DNA of 64,000 nucleotides from Saccopteryx bilineata (Eukaryota > Chordata > Mammalia > Chiroptera > Emballonuridae): NCBI RefSeq assembly GCF_036850765.1, contig NC_089495.1:62782410-62846409 (forward strand). Reading direction: 5' to 3'. Below, piece after piece: positions 11,019-24,537 of this stretch; the stretch's first letter is position 1, and the number at the start of each line of letters is the position of its first letter. A program made the translations under genes and the position numbers. The notes below the pieces were generated by a model that did not search any database, was not told the DNA's origin, and saw only the letters and a program-made list of their open reading frames with translations.

Positions 11019-11336
11019 TCCCAGGCATACTCTTCTTTTAATGTGCCATCCTTACTTCCCCCATCTTCACACACACTTTACTTTGTCACCTTGTAAAACA
11101 CTGAATAGAATCTGAAAAATATTGTTAATTGCTGGCTTAAGTTTTTTACATTGGTGCAAACTAATTGTGAAAGATTCCAATGAATGTTCATTATCATTTC
11201 TTTTCAACTTTCAAAGGTTTTTGTAACCTCTGGTTGCATCATTCCAATTTACCCTCCAAAATCTTCCCTTAACACACTGTTAATATCAAGTACACAAATT
11301 ACAACTAAATATCTGCCTCCTTCCAGCCCCATATTT

Positions 11337-11667
11337 ATTATTATTTTGTGTGTGTGTGTGTGTGTGTGACAAAGTCAGAGAGAGATAGACGAATAAATAG
11401 GGAGAGACAGACAGGAATTGAGAGAGATGAGAAGCATCAATTCTTCATTGCAGCACCCTAATTGTTCATTAATTGCTTTCTCATATGTGCCTTGTCTGCA
11501 AGCCTACAGCAAGCCAGTGACCCCTTGCTCAAGCCAGTGAGGCTCAAGCTGGTGAGCCTTGCTCAAACCAGATGAGCCCATGCTCAAGCTGGCGACCTTG
11601 AAGTTTTGAACCTGGGTTCTCCACTTCCCAGTCTGATACTCTATCCACTGCACCACTGCCTGGTCAG
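11337..11667 (-). mobile_element. tRNA-derived SINE, family B
   Basis: Inverted copy with a TG run (about 11347-11369) in place of the tail, 'gagaagcatcaattcttcat', 'tgttcattaattgctttctc', repeated 'caagccagtga/gctcaagctgg' units and the inverted head 'ccactgcctggtcaga'. Flanking repeats 'ccttccagccccatattta' and 'ccttccagcttcatattta' differ at two bases. Confidence 0.92.
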
Positions 11668-11689
11668 ACCTTCCAGCTTCATATTTAAA

Positions 11690-11977
11690 ACCCTAGACAA
11701 TCTTTCATTGTTGTCCTTTAGAGTATCTCTTATTTTCTTTTCACATATGTATTTCTTTTTCTCTAAACCTCAAATCTCTTCATAAGTAGGCCTTATTTTT
11801 AACTAATGATTTCTAGCATTTCAAGGTAAGTACCTACACATACATTCTTTTACAGGCTAGCTTATTTTTGTTTACCTTTAAAATTCTTGTACTCATTGTG
11901 TCACAGATTAAAAAATAGACTAAGAAAATACCATCATTGAACATTTTATAATATACACAGGTTCAGCCTATAGGTTT
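11690..11977. other. Unique intergenic sequence
   Basis: Nothing recognised. Confidence 0.5.
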
Positions 11978-12860
11978 GTTGGGCAGATAAAATATATTAT
12001 GCTCACTTCGTTAAAGATGGTGCTGCCCACGAGGAAGCTGTCGCTCAGGTGATATTAATGTGTGGTGGGGGCAGGCTGTGGGCAGGCTGTGGGCAGGCAG
12101 AATCCTTGTAGCCTGGGGCTTGGTTTTGGGAGTAAGCCTTTCCCACCCTTTTTGATGTGGGGTGGTACAATCCCATCATGCCCCAGATAAGTGACTTTGT
12201 ATTAGAGACTTCCCTATTTTGTATATTGGATTAAAGGTTTTGATTTCTACACTATAAAATGGGGGCAGAACGGGAGCTTGCTCTCTTGGTTCCTGAGATT
12301 ATCATTAGAGGAGAGAGCAGAGAGGAGAGCAGAAAGAGGTCATGTGGCCAGGAGAAGCAGCCAAAATAGCGGGGTGTTGAGTGAGAAGCCAGTTTGTGAA
12401 GGAGATGGGGAACAGAGGAGAATAAGTCTGGTGAGCTAGAAACCTTTGATTCTAGGAAACTCAGATAAGTCAGTAGCTTTTTGAGCACTGAATGTGAGTG
12501 GATTTTGGAGCCCAGTGTGTGTTTTGTATTTGCCCACCAGGTGCAAGCTAGAATTAAAGATGGTGGCCCACCAGTTTTTGGCTCTGTTGTTTCTTTACCG
12601 ACTGTCCGAGTCCAATGCGAACCTGCATGGGCCAGGCTGCTGTGATGGTAGCCATGGCTACTGGCTCTACAAGGGTGTTACAGTGTGTCCTTCATAGCCA
12701 ATGGCTGAAAACATCAGGAAGCTGCATGGTTCGCGCTAAGTCACTTCCTTACAGTGGGCGAGCTTCCTTCCTGGGTATGCCCAGGAGGCTTCTGGGAGCT
12801 GGAGTATTCTCACAGCATTGCATCAGCCACAGCTGCTAGGAATGCGCTCTGTGCTCCACC
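11978..12860 (+). mobile_element. Probable ERV solo LTR
   Basis: The block begins tgttgggcagataaaata, has a tandem 'gggcaggctgt' repeat near 12066-12096, a TATA box tataaaa at 12253-12259 and an attaaa polyadenylation-like signal at 12553-12558 followed by a 'tggctctgttgtttctttac' stretch, so U3, R and U5 appear in order. No internal retroviral genes or primer-binding site were recognised. Right boundary is uncertain and no target duplication was found. Nothing in it encodes protein. Confidence 0.6.
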
Positions 12861-14273
12861 CACACACATTAGTGATACTTTGATTTCTAAAAGCCAAGAC
12901 ATTTTAGGTATAGGTTTTTGAGCAAATTTGGAGCCTACTCCAAGAATATGCAAATTTTGCATGTATTAAGACCACAACTAAAAACCTAGTAAGTAATAAT
13001 GTCCATAGCAATATCCATAATCAATAAGCCACTGCTATATTTCTCACTAATTTAAAACACAAGCCTCAGCCAAGGTGAGCTTACATATCAAAGGAGATAG
13101 GCTACCTTAGAAAGATTTCTAGAAAAAATTCTTAGAGGCTAGTTCCACCACATTTCATCTTTTGAGACAAGATTCTATCAACAACAAAGATAAGAGTAGC
13201 TAAATTTGAAACAGACCATATAGTGCCATCTTCCTGGACCCAAAACTCAAAAAAATTTAGACCTTCTAGATCTCTGTACAAGAACTTAAATAAACTTCCC
13301 AAATATTACATGTATATTTACTGCTCCTGGATGTTATACTGCCATCACACACACCAATTATGATATAAAATTAAATCTCTGAGATTTTGAACCTCAAGTG
13401 TAGGCTAAAATGATAAACAGAAGTGGAGAAGAAGCTATAAAACTGTGTCAATGATTATATGAGGCAGCCAACAAAGATGTCTTATTGTGACTATCAACAG
13501 ACTATCATTATTGTGCCAAAGGCTACCTCTTCATAGACCATAAAGATATAAGCGAAATGCCATCCATTTTTCAAATCTAATATTTATCTTAGTTGCATAG
13601 ATTAAAAAGATTCAAGGCAGGTAATTCATTGGGAATAATTTAGTTTTTACTTTTATAAATGTGCAAACAGTTATAGAATTTTTTTTAATCAAACCCATTT
13701 TTAAGTGTATTTATATTGAAGGGATAGGGCAAAAAAAAAGCTTTATCTGCCTTCGGTGAGGAGGAAAAAAATACTGAATTGACTAACAAAACTCTCATTG
13801 CGTTTGAATTGACCAATCCACTTTCCCTGCTTCAACCAGTGCCAACCAACCCCAAGTCCTACTCTTATAGCTCCATAATTTTGGTAATATAACTGACAGT
13901 CAGGGTGTTGAATGAATTGGTTTAGTTCCACCAGTTGCTAAATTTAATGAGTAGTTACTTCTCTATGATATATTATTCTAGGAGAAAGCATTATCTTGAG
14001 TATGCTCACAGCTTTGAAGCATGCCAGATGTTCTCCCATCTAACATACTGTCAAACTAATGAGCTGTCAGATTGTATATGTTCACTGGATCTGTAGCAAT
14101 GTTGCTTAAATTTTAGATAATTTTAACCCCTTTTATATTAATATTAAAAGTTTTATGATACATAGCACTATAGATACATAAGAGACATATGGCTTTATAA
14201 ATCAATTTCACTTATTTAAAGACTATATTTTAAAAAGCACATAAAAAACATTTTTCTTTGCAATGTTTAAAAA
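12861..14273. other. Unique intergenic sequence
   Basis: No repeat or gene recognised. The - strand ORF at 13743-13931 has no identifiable domain. Confidence 0.5.
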
Positions 14274-14284
14274 CAATAGTTTGG

Positions 14285-15906
14285 AGAATTGGCATAGGAG
14301 TGACATTACAGAAATGGCAGCATGAGCGATAGTGATATTCCCAATCTCTCTCCTTGAAATTTCAACAAATTCTACAACTATACACAGAGAAAAAATCCCA
14401 GATGAACCTGAAGTATACACACACCAGATAGACAAAAGTAGGATTGCACAGAAGGTGGGCCAAACATAGAATCTGCCCACAGAAGAAAAAAAAAGTGCCA
14501 GAGGACTGAGTCTTTATCTTTCCTCACAGACCTGAAGGAGGGAGGCACAGTTGGCACAGGCTTTGTCTTGGAGTAGAGGTGGGAAAAGAGGAGAGTCTGG
14601 GGGGAATAAGCTGAGATAGGGACAACAGCCAAGAACAAGGAGCAGGGTTGTCTCTGTCATCCTCCACACTAGTTATTGCAGGCACTGGGCAATTGCAGGC
14701 ATTGGGTCCACAAAAAGTTCATGGTGTGCTTCCAAGAACTACATGCAAATAGCTTGTGGAGGTTAGCCCATGGGGCACTGCAGGGTGCTTGATCTGCCCC
14801 CATGACTGGCAGAGTTTAGCCTTGTCATGCCAGACATGCTTGATCTGGGATCTGTGCCTTACCACTCTGAAGTTGGGCACTGGCTTGCCCAGCAAAGGTT
14901 AGCATGTTTGAGCAGGACACTTGCAATCTCTGCTGATCTCTGCTGCAGTTGCTCCAGAATCTGGGACACCAGGTTGAGGAGCGCAGGTCCTGCCCACCCC
15001 AGGTCAGTGCTTTGAGTGCTTAGAGTGGTATCAGAGGAGGGACTGGACTGTGTCATCCCAGTTTCCTTGTCCTGCATTGCTCCCCTTGCTGTGCAAACAG
15101 TGGCGATGGCAAAACCCATCAGCTGGGTCTCGAAGCTGCTTTCTCCTGAGAGAGGCGGGGTGCCCAGATGCTTGATCCCTTGCTCTGTTGGTACCTGGGG
15201 AAGAGCCCTGAAGATCCCTTGGTGGGCCATTGCAAGAAGCATAAAATTGCAAAGCCCAGCAGTAAAACCCTCCTACTAACCCAGTGGCCCTGCCTGCATC
15301 ATTATGACAGTGACACCTCAGAAGAATTCCACCCAAATATCTCATAGAGGCAAACCTTGTAGAACAGTGCCTCCTATAAGAAAAAGGAATAAGTTATCTT
15401 TCAAAACAGGAAAAAAGATACTTTCTTTTCTCTTTTTTCTATTTCTACTTTATACCACTTTCTTTTCTTTCCTTTTCCTTCTTTCTCCTTTTCCCATGTA
15501 AACTTCACTATCTTTAGTTGTTATATTTTTATTCTTAATTTTTGCTAAGGTTTCATTCCTCATAGTTTCTCTTCTTTATTTATTCTCTCCTCCCTTCAGT
15601 ACTCTTTCTATCACCTTTTGTTTCTTTTTTCTTTTTCCTTTTTTATCTCTTTATTTTTCCCTCTCACTAGAATGTCATTTTTCATCAAATTATTATATTT
15701 TAGGCTCATACATTTTGTGGCATTTTGCTTGTTATAGATATCATTTTTTCTGTTTTTTTTTCAGTTTCTGCTTTTTATTATCTGTAGTTTTTTTAACTTA
15801 TCATTATTTATAGAATTTTTATTTTTTCACAGTAATTTATTTAATTTTTATTTTTTATTATTTTTTAGTTATCTCTTATTAGGGTTATTAACAATACCAC
15901 TCAAAA
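14285..15906 (+). promoter_or_regulatory. 5' UTR and likely internal promoter region of the old L1
   Basis: Non-coding, starting 'aattggcataggagtgacat' and containing 'tctctctccttgaaatttca', as in mammalian L1 5' UTRs. The first kilobase is GC-richer than the flanks; about 15420-15900 is a pyrimidine/T-rich stretch leading to ORF1. ORFs on both strands here (about 14827-15345) are incidental. Confidence 0.75.
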
Positions 15907-16870
15907 ATGCCAATAAGTAAAAATATGACAAATATGGATATACAAGATAGAGACATAGCTCAAAGAGATGATGAGAAATCTCCAGAAATAAATCTCAATT
16001 ACACAGAAGTCTTGGAGCTTAATGACAGAGAATTCAAAATTGTTCTAAAAATAATAAGATACAAGAAAACACTGAAAAGCAATTTAGTGAGCTCAAGAAA
16101 CAACTTAATGAACAAAAGGAGTACTTCACCAAGGAAATTGAAACTATAAAAAAGAACCAAACAAAGATGAAAAACTCAAACACAAACTGAAAAATGAGAT
16201 AACAAGCTTAGCTAATGGAACAGGCTAGATAAAGGAGAGAATCAGTGACATTGAAGACAGGCAACTAGAGATACTACAAGAAGAAGAAGAGAGAGCTCAC
16301 TAATTTAAAAAATGAGAAAGCTCTACAAGACTTGTCTGACTTCATCAGAAAAAGCAATATAGGAATAATGAGTATATTAGAAGAAGAAGAGAGGGAAAAG
16401 AGAATGCAAAACATATTGAAACAAATAATTCATGAGAACTTTCCAAGCCTGTGGAAAAAGTTAGACCCTCAAATCCAAGAAATAAACAGAATCCCAAGTT
16501 ACCTCAACCCAAAAAGACCTACTATAGGCACATTGTAATAAAATTATCACAAGTCAATGACAAATAAAAAATCCTCAAACAGCTAGGAAGAAAAAGAATA
16601 TAATATATAAAGGAAGGCCCATTAGGCTAATATCAGATTTCTCAGAAGAAACTATACAAGCCAGATGAGAGTAGACCCCAACAACATTTAAAGTACTGAA
16701 AGAGAGGAACTATACAGACAAGAATACTATATCCATCAAAGCTATCCTTCAAATATGGAGGGAAAATGCAAACATTTACAGAGATACAGAAGCTGAGGGA
16801 ATTTATCACCAAAAAAACCTCACTACAGGAAATACTAAAGGGGATTATCTGACCAGATACAAGGAGCAAA
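15907..16870 (+). pseudogene. L1 ORF1 relic (RNA-binding chaperone)
   Basis: Begins MPISKNMTNMDIQDRD, similar to the start of the younger ORF1 on the other strand (MPIRKRKSNIMDTKERE). Recognisable pieces are LELNDREFKI, ENFPSLWKKLDPQIQEINR and a C-terminal part near 16640-16860. Frame breaks occur around 16146, 16330 and 16538. ORF1p normally trimerises through its coiled coil and binds L1 RNA; this copy cannot make it. Confidence 0.85.
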
Positions 16871-17213
16871 ACAAAACACACCTACAAACAAAAATTTTAA
16901 CAAAACCACATTAAAAGCAAGGATAATCTGTGACAGCAATAATATAAAAAGGGAGAGGATAAAGATCGTAAAGAGCAAGGGAGAATGAAGAGCAGACACA
17001 CTCATGAGATAATGGACTCTAATACATATAATAATTGTTCTTTTAATAACCTAATGGTAACCACCCCCAAAAATGCCACTATTGAAACACATAGCTTCAA
17101 AAAAAGAAACAGAAGATAGTAGTATGGAATACTCTCAAATAAAAACAAATGACAGAAAAACAAAAAAGAAGAACCAAACAAGACAAAAAGCTATCAGAAA
17201 GCAATACACAAAA

Positions 17214-20200
17214 TGGCTATAGAAAATCCTCACATTATCAATAATTACCCTAATTGTAAGAGGATTGAACTCACCAATAAAGAGACACAGAGTAGCAGAT
17301 TGGATCAAGAAGCAAAACCCAACAGGATGTTGCCTTCAAGAGACACATTTATGCTACAAGGATAAAAAGAGATTCAAAGTGAAAAGTTGGAAAACGATCC
17401 TCCAAGCAAATAATATCCAAAGAAAGCAGGTGTAGCCATACTCATATCTGACTATAAGACAACAAAAGTGACTAAAAGCAAAGATGGACATTTCATAATG
17501 ATAAAGGGGATATTCTATCAAGAAGACACAATACTTCTTAATATATATGCACCAAACCAGGGAGCACCAAAATATATAAGACATCTACTAACTGATTTAA
17601 AAGTACAGACTGAAAATAATATAATCATACTTGAAGACCTCAATACACCATTGATTGTTTTAGATTGTTCATCCAGGAAACCAATAAAGAAATATTGGCC
17701 TTAAATGAAACACTAGAACAAATATACATAATAGACATCTGCAGGACATTTCATTCCAAAACTACAGAGTACACATTTTTCTCCAGTGTCTGTGGCACAT
17801 TCTGAAGAATAGACCATATGCTGGGCCACAAAACTAACATCAACAAATTCAGAAAGATTGAAATTATACCAACCATATTCTCAGACCATAAGACGTTAAA
17901 ACAAGTATTTAACCTTAATAAAGAAATAAACAATCCAACAAAAATTTGGAAATTAAACAACATATTTCTAAAAAATGACTGGGTCAAAGAAGAAATAAAA
18001 AAAGAGATCAGAAGATATATACAGACAAATAAAAATGAAAACACAACATATCAGAATATCTGGGATGCAGCAAAAGCAGTAATAAGAGGGAAGTTTATAT
18101 CATTACAGGCTTATATGAAAAAACAAGAGAGAGCACAATTAAACACCTAACATCACATCTTAGGGAACTAGAAAACAAAGAACAAAAGCACCCCAAAACA
18201 TACAGAAGAAAGAAAATAATAAAAATTCATCAGAAATAAATAAAATAGAGAACAGAAAAACCCTAGAAAAAATTAATAGAACAAACAGCATGTCCTTTGA
18301 AAAGATCAACAAAATTGATAAACCCATGGCAAAACTAAGAAAAAAAGAGAAAAGACTCATATAAACAAAATTAAAAATGAAAGAGGAGAAATTACGACAG
18401 ATATTACAGATATACAAAAAATTTTTGTAATATTCTAAGAAAAACTATATACCACCAAATCAACAATCTAAAAGAAATGGATAAACTTTTAGAACAATAC
18501 AATATTCCTAGACTGAATCACGAAAAAGTAAATAGCCTAAATAGACTGATAAGCAGGAAAGAAATAAAAACAACTATCAAAAACCTCCCCAAAAACAGAA
18601 GTCTGGGGCCTGATGGCTATACTATTGAATTCTACCAAACATTCCAAGAAAATTTGATTTCTATCATCCTCAAAGTCTTCCAAAAAATTGAAGAAGAAGC
18701 AATACTTCAAAACAAACTTTATGAGGCCAACATAACTCTTATATCAAAATCTAGTAAGGACAACACAAAGAAAGAAAACATCAGACCAATATCTCTAATG
18801 AATACTGATGCAAAAATCCTAAACAAAATACTAGCAAATTGAATACAACACATTAAAAAAGTAATTTATCATGATCAAGTGGGATTCATCAAAAAAACCC
18901 AAGGATGTTTCAACATACGTAAAACAATTAACATAATACACCGTATCAACAAAACCAAGAACAAAAACCATATGAGTTAACAATGGATGCAGAAAAAGCA
19001 TTTGATAAAATACAACATCCTTTTATGTTAAAAACACTCAACAAAATAAGTAGAGAAGAAAAATACCTCAACATAATAAAGGCCATTTATGACAAACCAT
19101 CAGCTAACATCATACTATATTTTAAAAAACAGAAAACTTTTTGTCTAAAATCAGAAAAAACAAAGGTTTCCCACTCTCTCTACTCCTGTTCAACATAGTG
19201 CTGGAAGTTCTAGCTACAGCAATCAGACAAGAGAAAATATAAAAGGCATTTATTTATATTGGGAAAGAAGAAGTAAAAGTTTCTCTTTTTGCTGATGACA
19301 TGATCCTGTATATAGAAAACCACAAAGATTCCTCAGAAATGCTATTAGAAACAAAAAACCAAGGATTCAAAGGATACAAAATTAATATACATAATTTTAT
19401 TGCTTTCTTAAATGCCAACTATAAAACTTTGGAAAAAGAACTAAAAAAACATTTCTTTCACAGTTTCAACAACAAAAATAAATAAATAAAATACCTAGGA
19501 ATAAACAAAATAAAGAATGTAAAGGACCTGTTTACTGAAAACTACAGCCCATTATTTAAAAAAAATTGAAAAAGACACAACAAAATAGAAAAATATTCCT
19601 TGTTCATGCATAGAAAGAATAAATGAAGAATAGTTAAAATGGTCATATTACCCAAAGCAATATACAGATTTAATGCAATTTTCATCAAAATTCAAATGTC
19701 ATTTTTTAGTGAAATGGAACAAAAAATTATCAGAATTATATAGAACCATAAAAAAAACCCAAATAACCAAAGTAATCCTAAAGAAAAAAAATGAAGTTGG
19801 AGGCATTACAATATCTGACTTCAATTCATACTACAGTGCTACGATAATCAAAACAGAATGGTACTGGCAGAAAAATAGACACTTATACCAATGGAACAGA
19901 ATAGAGAGCCCAGAAATAAAACCACATATATATGGTCAGATCGTATTTGATAAAGGAGCCAAAAACACACAATGGGGAAAAGAAAGCCACTTCAATAAAT
20001 GGTGGTGAGAAAATTGGAAAGCCACATGCAAAAGAATGAAACAACTATAGTTTGTCTCCTTGCACAAAAATTAATTCAAAATGGACCAAAGACCTAAATA
20101 TAAGATCTGAAACAATAAATTACATAGAAGAAAACATAGGTACTAAACTCCTGGACATTGGCAGTAGAGAACATTTTATAATTTGACCCCAAAGTCAAAG

Positions 20201-21020
20201 GAAGTAAAGGCAAAGATAAATGAATGGGACTACATCAAACTAGGAAACTTCTGCACAGCAAAAGAAACTGACAACAAAACAGAGAGCCAACTAAATGGGA
20301 GATGATATTTTCAAGCAACAGCTCAGATAAGGAGCTAATATTCAAAATATATAAAGAACTCACAAAACTCAGCAACAAATAAGCAAACAATTCAATTAAA
20401 AAAGTGGAAGAAGACCTGAGCAGACACATCTCCCAAGAAGAAATACAAATGGCCAACAGATATATGAAAAGATGCTCATTTTCATTAGCTATTAGAGAAA
20501 TGCAAATCAAAACTACAATGAGATACCACCTCACACCTGTTAGATTAGCTATTATCAACAAGACAGGTAGTAACAAGTACTGTAGAGGCTGTGGATAAAA
20601 AGGAACCCTCATTCACTGTTGTGGGAATGTATAGTAGTACAACCATTATGGAAGAAATTATGGTGGTTCCTCAAAAAATTAAGAATAGAACTACCATATC
20701 TCCAGCAATCCCTCTACTGGGTATATATCCCCAAAACTCAAAAATATTGATATGTAAAGACATGCACTCTCATGTTCATCGTAGCATTGTTCACAGTAGA
20801 CAAGATATGGAAATTGCCAAAATGCCCTTCAATAGAGGATTGGATAAAGAAGATGTGGTACATATATACAATGGAATACTACTCAGCCATAAGAAATGAT
20901 GACATATTATCATTTATGACAACATGGATGGATTTTGTTAATATTATACTGAGTGAAATAAGTAAATCAGAAAATGCTGAGAATTATATGATTCTATACA
21001 TAAGTGGAACACAAATTTGA
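17214..21020 (+). pseudogene. L1 ORF2 relic (endonuclease/reverse transcriptase)
   Basis: Fragments in order: endonuclease pieces ([13 protein letters not shown] near 17548; ILEDLNTP near 17630, where the usual Gly before Asp is Glu), IFSDHK (about 17877), SLGPDGYTIEFYQTF (18600), [18 protein letters not shown] (18786), [12 protein letters not shown] (18983), [11 protein letters not shown] (19290, catalytic FADD retained), the [13 protein letters not shown] block (19900) and the cysteine region near 20560-20620. Many stops and frameshifts lie between them. Non-functional. Confidence 0.9.
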
Positions 21021-21308
21021 GATGCATGGACATAGATAAAAATGCAGTGGTATTGGGGAATAGGAAGGGAGGAGAAGGAAGGCAGAAGGGGGAGGGGAAG
21101 AGGCTTAAAGAGAAACAAAATATAGAGTGATGGAGGATGATTTTACTTTGGGTGATGGGTGTATAGCATGATCAACTGTCCAAATGATGTGGAGATTTTT
21201 TCTCTAAATCTATGTACTTTGGTTGACCAATATCACCCTGTTAAATTTAATTGTCTAAATAAAATGAAACAAATAAATAAAAATTAAAAAAAACCCTCAA
21301 TACTTTGG

Positions 21309-21650
21309 TTAAAAAGCAATTGTTTTGTTAATATTAAAGTAGTAATTAGATTAGCCTTTTAGGAATGTTCTTTACTCTCTCCTGTTTTCTAATTACTATT
21401 TTTCTTTTTGAGGAACAGGTCTCATTTGGAAAGCTATCTGATCAGGGAATCCCTCTTCAGATTAGGTTATGCCACGGGTGACATGGACCTAACCTATTTC
21501 TACCAGGTGGTTTGCCAGGTCGTAGTGTTATTTCCAGAACAATTTACTCCTTTATTTCTAGTAGGTGATTGATACATTTTTCTGCTGCAGACAACCATTT
21601 CTTCTCACTCCATTAATTAAAAAAAAATGGCAGATTTACTTTTAGTATTT
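21309..21650. other. Unique intergenic sequence
   Basis: Nothing recognised between the old L1 and the next L1 fragment. Confidence 0.45.
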
Positions 21651-21662
21651 TTAAATGAATAT

Positions 21663-22088
21663 ATATATATTTTTAATAATTTTATTTTTAATGGGGCAAC
21701 ATCAATAAATCAGGATACATATATTCAAAGATAACAACTCCAGGTTATCTTGTCGTTCACTTATGTTGCATACCCATCACCCAAAGTCAGATTGTCCTCT
21801 GTCACCTTCTATCTAGTTTTCTTTGTGCCCCTCCCCCTCCCCCCTTCCCTCTCTCTCTCCTCCCTCCCCTCGTAACCACCACACTCTTATCAATGTTTCT
21901 TAGTTTCACTTTTATGTCCCATCTACGTATGGAATAATGCAGTTCCTGGTTTTTTCTGATTTACTTATTTCACTTCGTATAATGTTATCAAGATCCCACC
22001 ATTTTGCTGTAAATGATCCGATGTCATCATTTCTTATGGCTGAGTAGTATTCCATAGTGTATATGTGCCACATCTTCTTTATCCAGTC
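21663..22088 (-). mobile_element. L1 3'-end fragment
   Basis: Reverse-complement of the last part of L1 ORF2 plus 3' UTR: 'gctgagtagtattccatagt' (ORF2 C-terminus), a C-rich tract near 21825-21875 and a short tail. Exact 12-bp direct repeat ttaaatgaatat at 21651-21662 and 22089-22100. Close in sequence to the 7.2-kb copy, so fairly young. Confidence 0.93.
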
Positions 22089-22239
22089 TTAAATGAATAT
22101 TTTTAAACATTGAATAGTTATACTGTATTTCAATAAATTCAAGGAAAATTCAATGAACAGATTTTAGGATATAAAGAGGTAATGGAGTCATAAATTATTC
22201 AAATGTAGAGAACCTACCCAATTTGCAAATTAAGGGCTT

Positions 22240-22564
22240 ATGAATTTTTTTTTAACAGAGACAGAGAGAGGGATAGATAAGGACAGACAAACAGGACCAG
22301 AGAGAGATAAGAAGCATCAATAATCAGTTTTTCGTTGCAGCACCTTAGTTGTTCATTAATTGCTTTCTCATATGTGCCTTGACGATGGGTCCACAGCAGA
22401 CCGAGTAACCCCTTGCTCTAGCCAGCGACCTTGGGTCCAAGCTGGTGAGCTTTGCTCAAACCAGATGAGCCCGCACTCAAGCTGGCGACTTCGGGGTCTC
22501 GAACCTGGGTCCTCCACATCCCAGTCTGAGGCTCTATCCACTGCACAATCACTTGGTCTGGCCA
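22240..22564 (-). mobile_element. tRNA-derived SINE, family B
   Basis: Inverted copy: GA-rich tract, 'taagaagcatcaataatcag', 'tgttcattaattgctttctc', 'gtttgagcaaagctcaccag' in complement, and the inverted head ending 'acaatcacttggtctggcc'. Flanking repeats were not resolved. Confidence 0.9.
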
Positions 22565-22654
22565 AAATTTTATTTTAATGTCAGTTTGCAGTCATCATTT
22601 TTATCTTTCTGTTGTTAAACTAAATTAAATTCCTGTATGGCTGTATATTTTTAT

Positions 22655-23043
22655 GTGTTGTGAACTAATTTATGTTCCTCCAAATTCACATATTAAAATC
22701 CTAGACTCTTGTACCTTAGAATATGACTGTATTTGGACATAGGGACTTTAAAGATTTAAGTTAGGTTAAATGAGGTTATAGGAGAAGGCAATAATCTAGT
22801 ATGATTAGTGTTCTTCTAAGAAGAAAGAAAATACCAGACATGCAGGGGAACACTGGAAAAGCCGTGTGAGCATGTGAGGACACTGTGAAAAGTTGGACCA
22901 AACCTGCTAGCACTTTGATCTCAAACCTGCTGGCACTCTGATCTCAGACTTTCAGCATCCCAAACTGTGATAAATCAATTTCTGTTGTTTAAGCCACCTA
23001 GTCTGTGGTATTTTGTTTTGGCAGCCCTACCAAACTAATACAC
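22655..23043 (+). mobile_element. ERVL-MaLR solo LTR (MLT1/MST-like)
   Basis: Classic MaLR landmarks in order: 'cctccaaattcacatattaa', 'gactgtatttggacataggg', 'ttaggttaaatgaggttata', 'tgtgagcatgtgaggacact', then 'tctgttgtttaagccaccta', 'tctgtggtattttgttttgg' and 'aaactaataca'. Old mammalian element without coding sequence. Confidence 0.9.
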
Positions 23044-23915
23044 TAACTAAACATTAATGGCTACCTAAAATCTAAAAACATTGACATTTTATGAGATTTA
23101 AGTAAATCCTTATGCTTAACTATCTCTAATTAGTTCCATAGATAAAATTTAATCTAGTACATAACTGAACCATTACTCACTTGACTCAAAAATGAAGTTC
23201 CATTTATAACTTTATCAAAGATTATAATCCAATTTGTCAAAGTGTAAAGAATTACAAAAATAATTTAATACTTAATATATATTTTATTTTTTCTCTGCTC
23301 AGATGGTGCTTTGAAATTTTCATATGCTCAAACATTTAATATAATTTGACTCCAACTCCAAATTTCACCACCAGAAACAATTCAGTGTTCTCCCCTCAAA
23401 TTTTATGGCTTATTCTGATTTCTTTTTTAATTCCCACAGGGCTATCTCACTCTTTATCTCCTTAGAGAATTGAATCACTTCCCCACGCACCCAACATACA
23501 CAAACTTTAACTCAGAGCATGATCTCAGCCATCACCAAATTCAGTCATACCTCATATGTCACTGTATTTTTAATTTTATTGAAGTTTTCTCCAGGGTCAT
23601 AAAAAGTTGAATATTTATGATGTATCTGACAAAGAGATTGGGGACACTTTGAAATGAGATGATGTTCACCACATTGCTTACTTTAAAAACACCACTTTTT
23701 CTTCTAGAAATTTTTATTAAGTCTCATAATATTTTTATGATGTTCAAACTCCAAGAAGATGATTCTCTCTGATTTGTTAAACTACTGTCCTGTTCTTCAT
23801 TTCTTCATTGTCTTAGGCTGTTATCTTTCTTGGAAAATTTTCCCAATAAACTAATTTGTGATTTGCATTCTTACCTCTTAATTTATCACCAATTTTAGTG
23901 TGATAAATTAACATT
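23044..23915. other. Unique intergenic sequence
   Basis: AT-rich; no element recognised. Confidence 0.45.
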
Positions 23916-23919
23916 TGCA

Positions 23920-24175
23920 TACAATACCTTTTCTGCACCAGTTTGCACAAGTGTTTTCTTTTCTCCACATTCTTGCCTACACATGTTATTTGTTGACTTT
24001 TTGATAATAACTATTCTGATAAGTGTGAGGTGGTATCTCAGTGTGGTTTTGATTTGTATTTCCCTGATGATTTGTGATGTTGAGCATCTTTAATATGTCT
24101 GTTAGCCATCTGTATTTCTTCTTTGGTAAAATGTCTTTTAATGTCCTCTGCCTATTTTTGATTTGTATACAATAT
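23920..24175 (-). mobile_element. Old L1 ORF2 fragment
   Basis: 'aagtgtgaggtggtatctca', 'gttttgatttgtatttccct' and 'gttgagcatctttaatatgt' are the reverse complement of the ORF2 C-terminal region also present at 57990-58140. More diverged than the other copies and has no clear ends. Confidence 0.85.
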
Positions 24176-24537
24176 TTTTAAAACAGAATCTTGATCTATG
24201 CTTCATTAATTCTAACCTCTCTTTATTTACAATAATTAACAGTACTTTATTTGAATTCTCCATTATTTACTAAGTATTCTCCTGCTATGGAAAATGTTAG
24301 GTAGATTTTATCTTTTATTTTTAGCCATTAAACATAATACTGAACATCTTTAAATATTGATATTAATCTTTCTGTGAATTTCAGCTACTTTCTTATAATT
24401 CAAATTAAAAAGGAGACTGCTATATCTAAGTTGTAAAATGTTATTACTTCTTTAATAGTTATAAAAATAACCATTCATTCACTGAAAATCAATAGAAACT
24501 ATAATATACTATTTAACAATTTAAAAACTACTATATA

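Larger units (their letters stand above)
14285..21297 (+). mobile_element. Old, near full-length L1 (about 7 kb), decayed
   Basis: In order: a ~1.6-kb 5' UTR-like region, ORF1 relic, ~340-bp spacer, ORF2 relic, purine-rich 3' UTR and A-rich tail. Possible target repeats caatagtttgg (14274-14284) and caatactttgg (21298-21308), one mismatch. Both reading frames are broken by many stops and indels, so it is inactive and much older than the copies at 7.2 kb and 57-64 kb. Confidence 0.9.

Noticed and set aside
14827..15345. Overlapping frames on both strands, GC-richer DNA suggestive of a gene
   Set aside because: Lies in the 5' UTR of the old L1; L1 5' UTRs are GC-richer than bat intergenic DNA.
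22360..22578. Overlapping + and - strand frames of about 65-72 codons
   Set aside because: Both derive from a SINE B copy.
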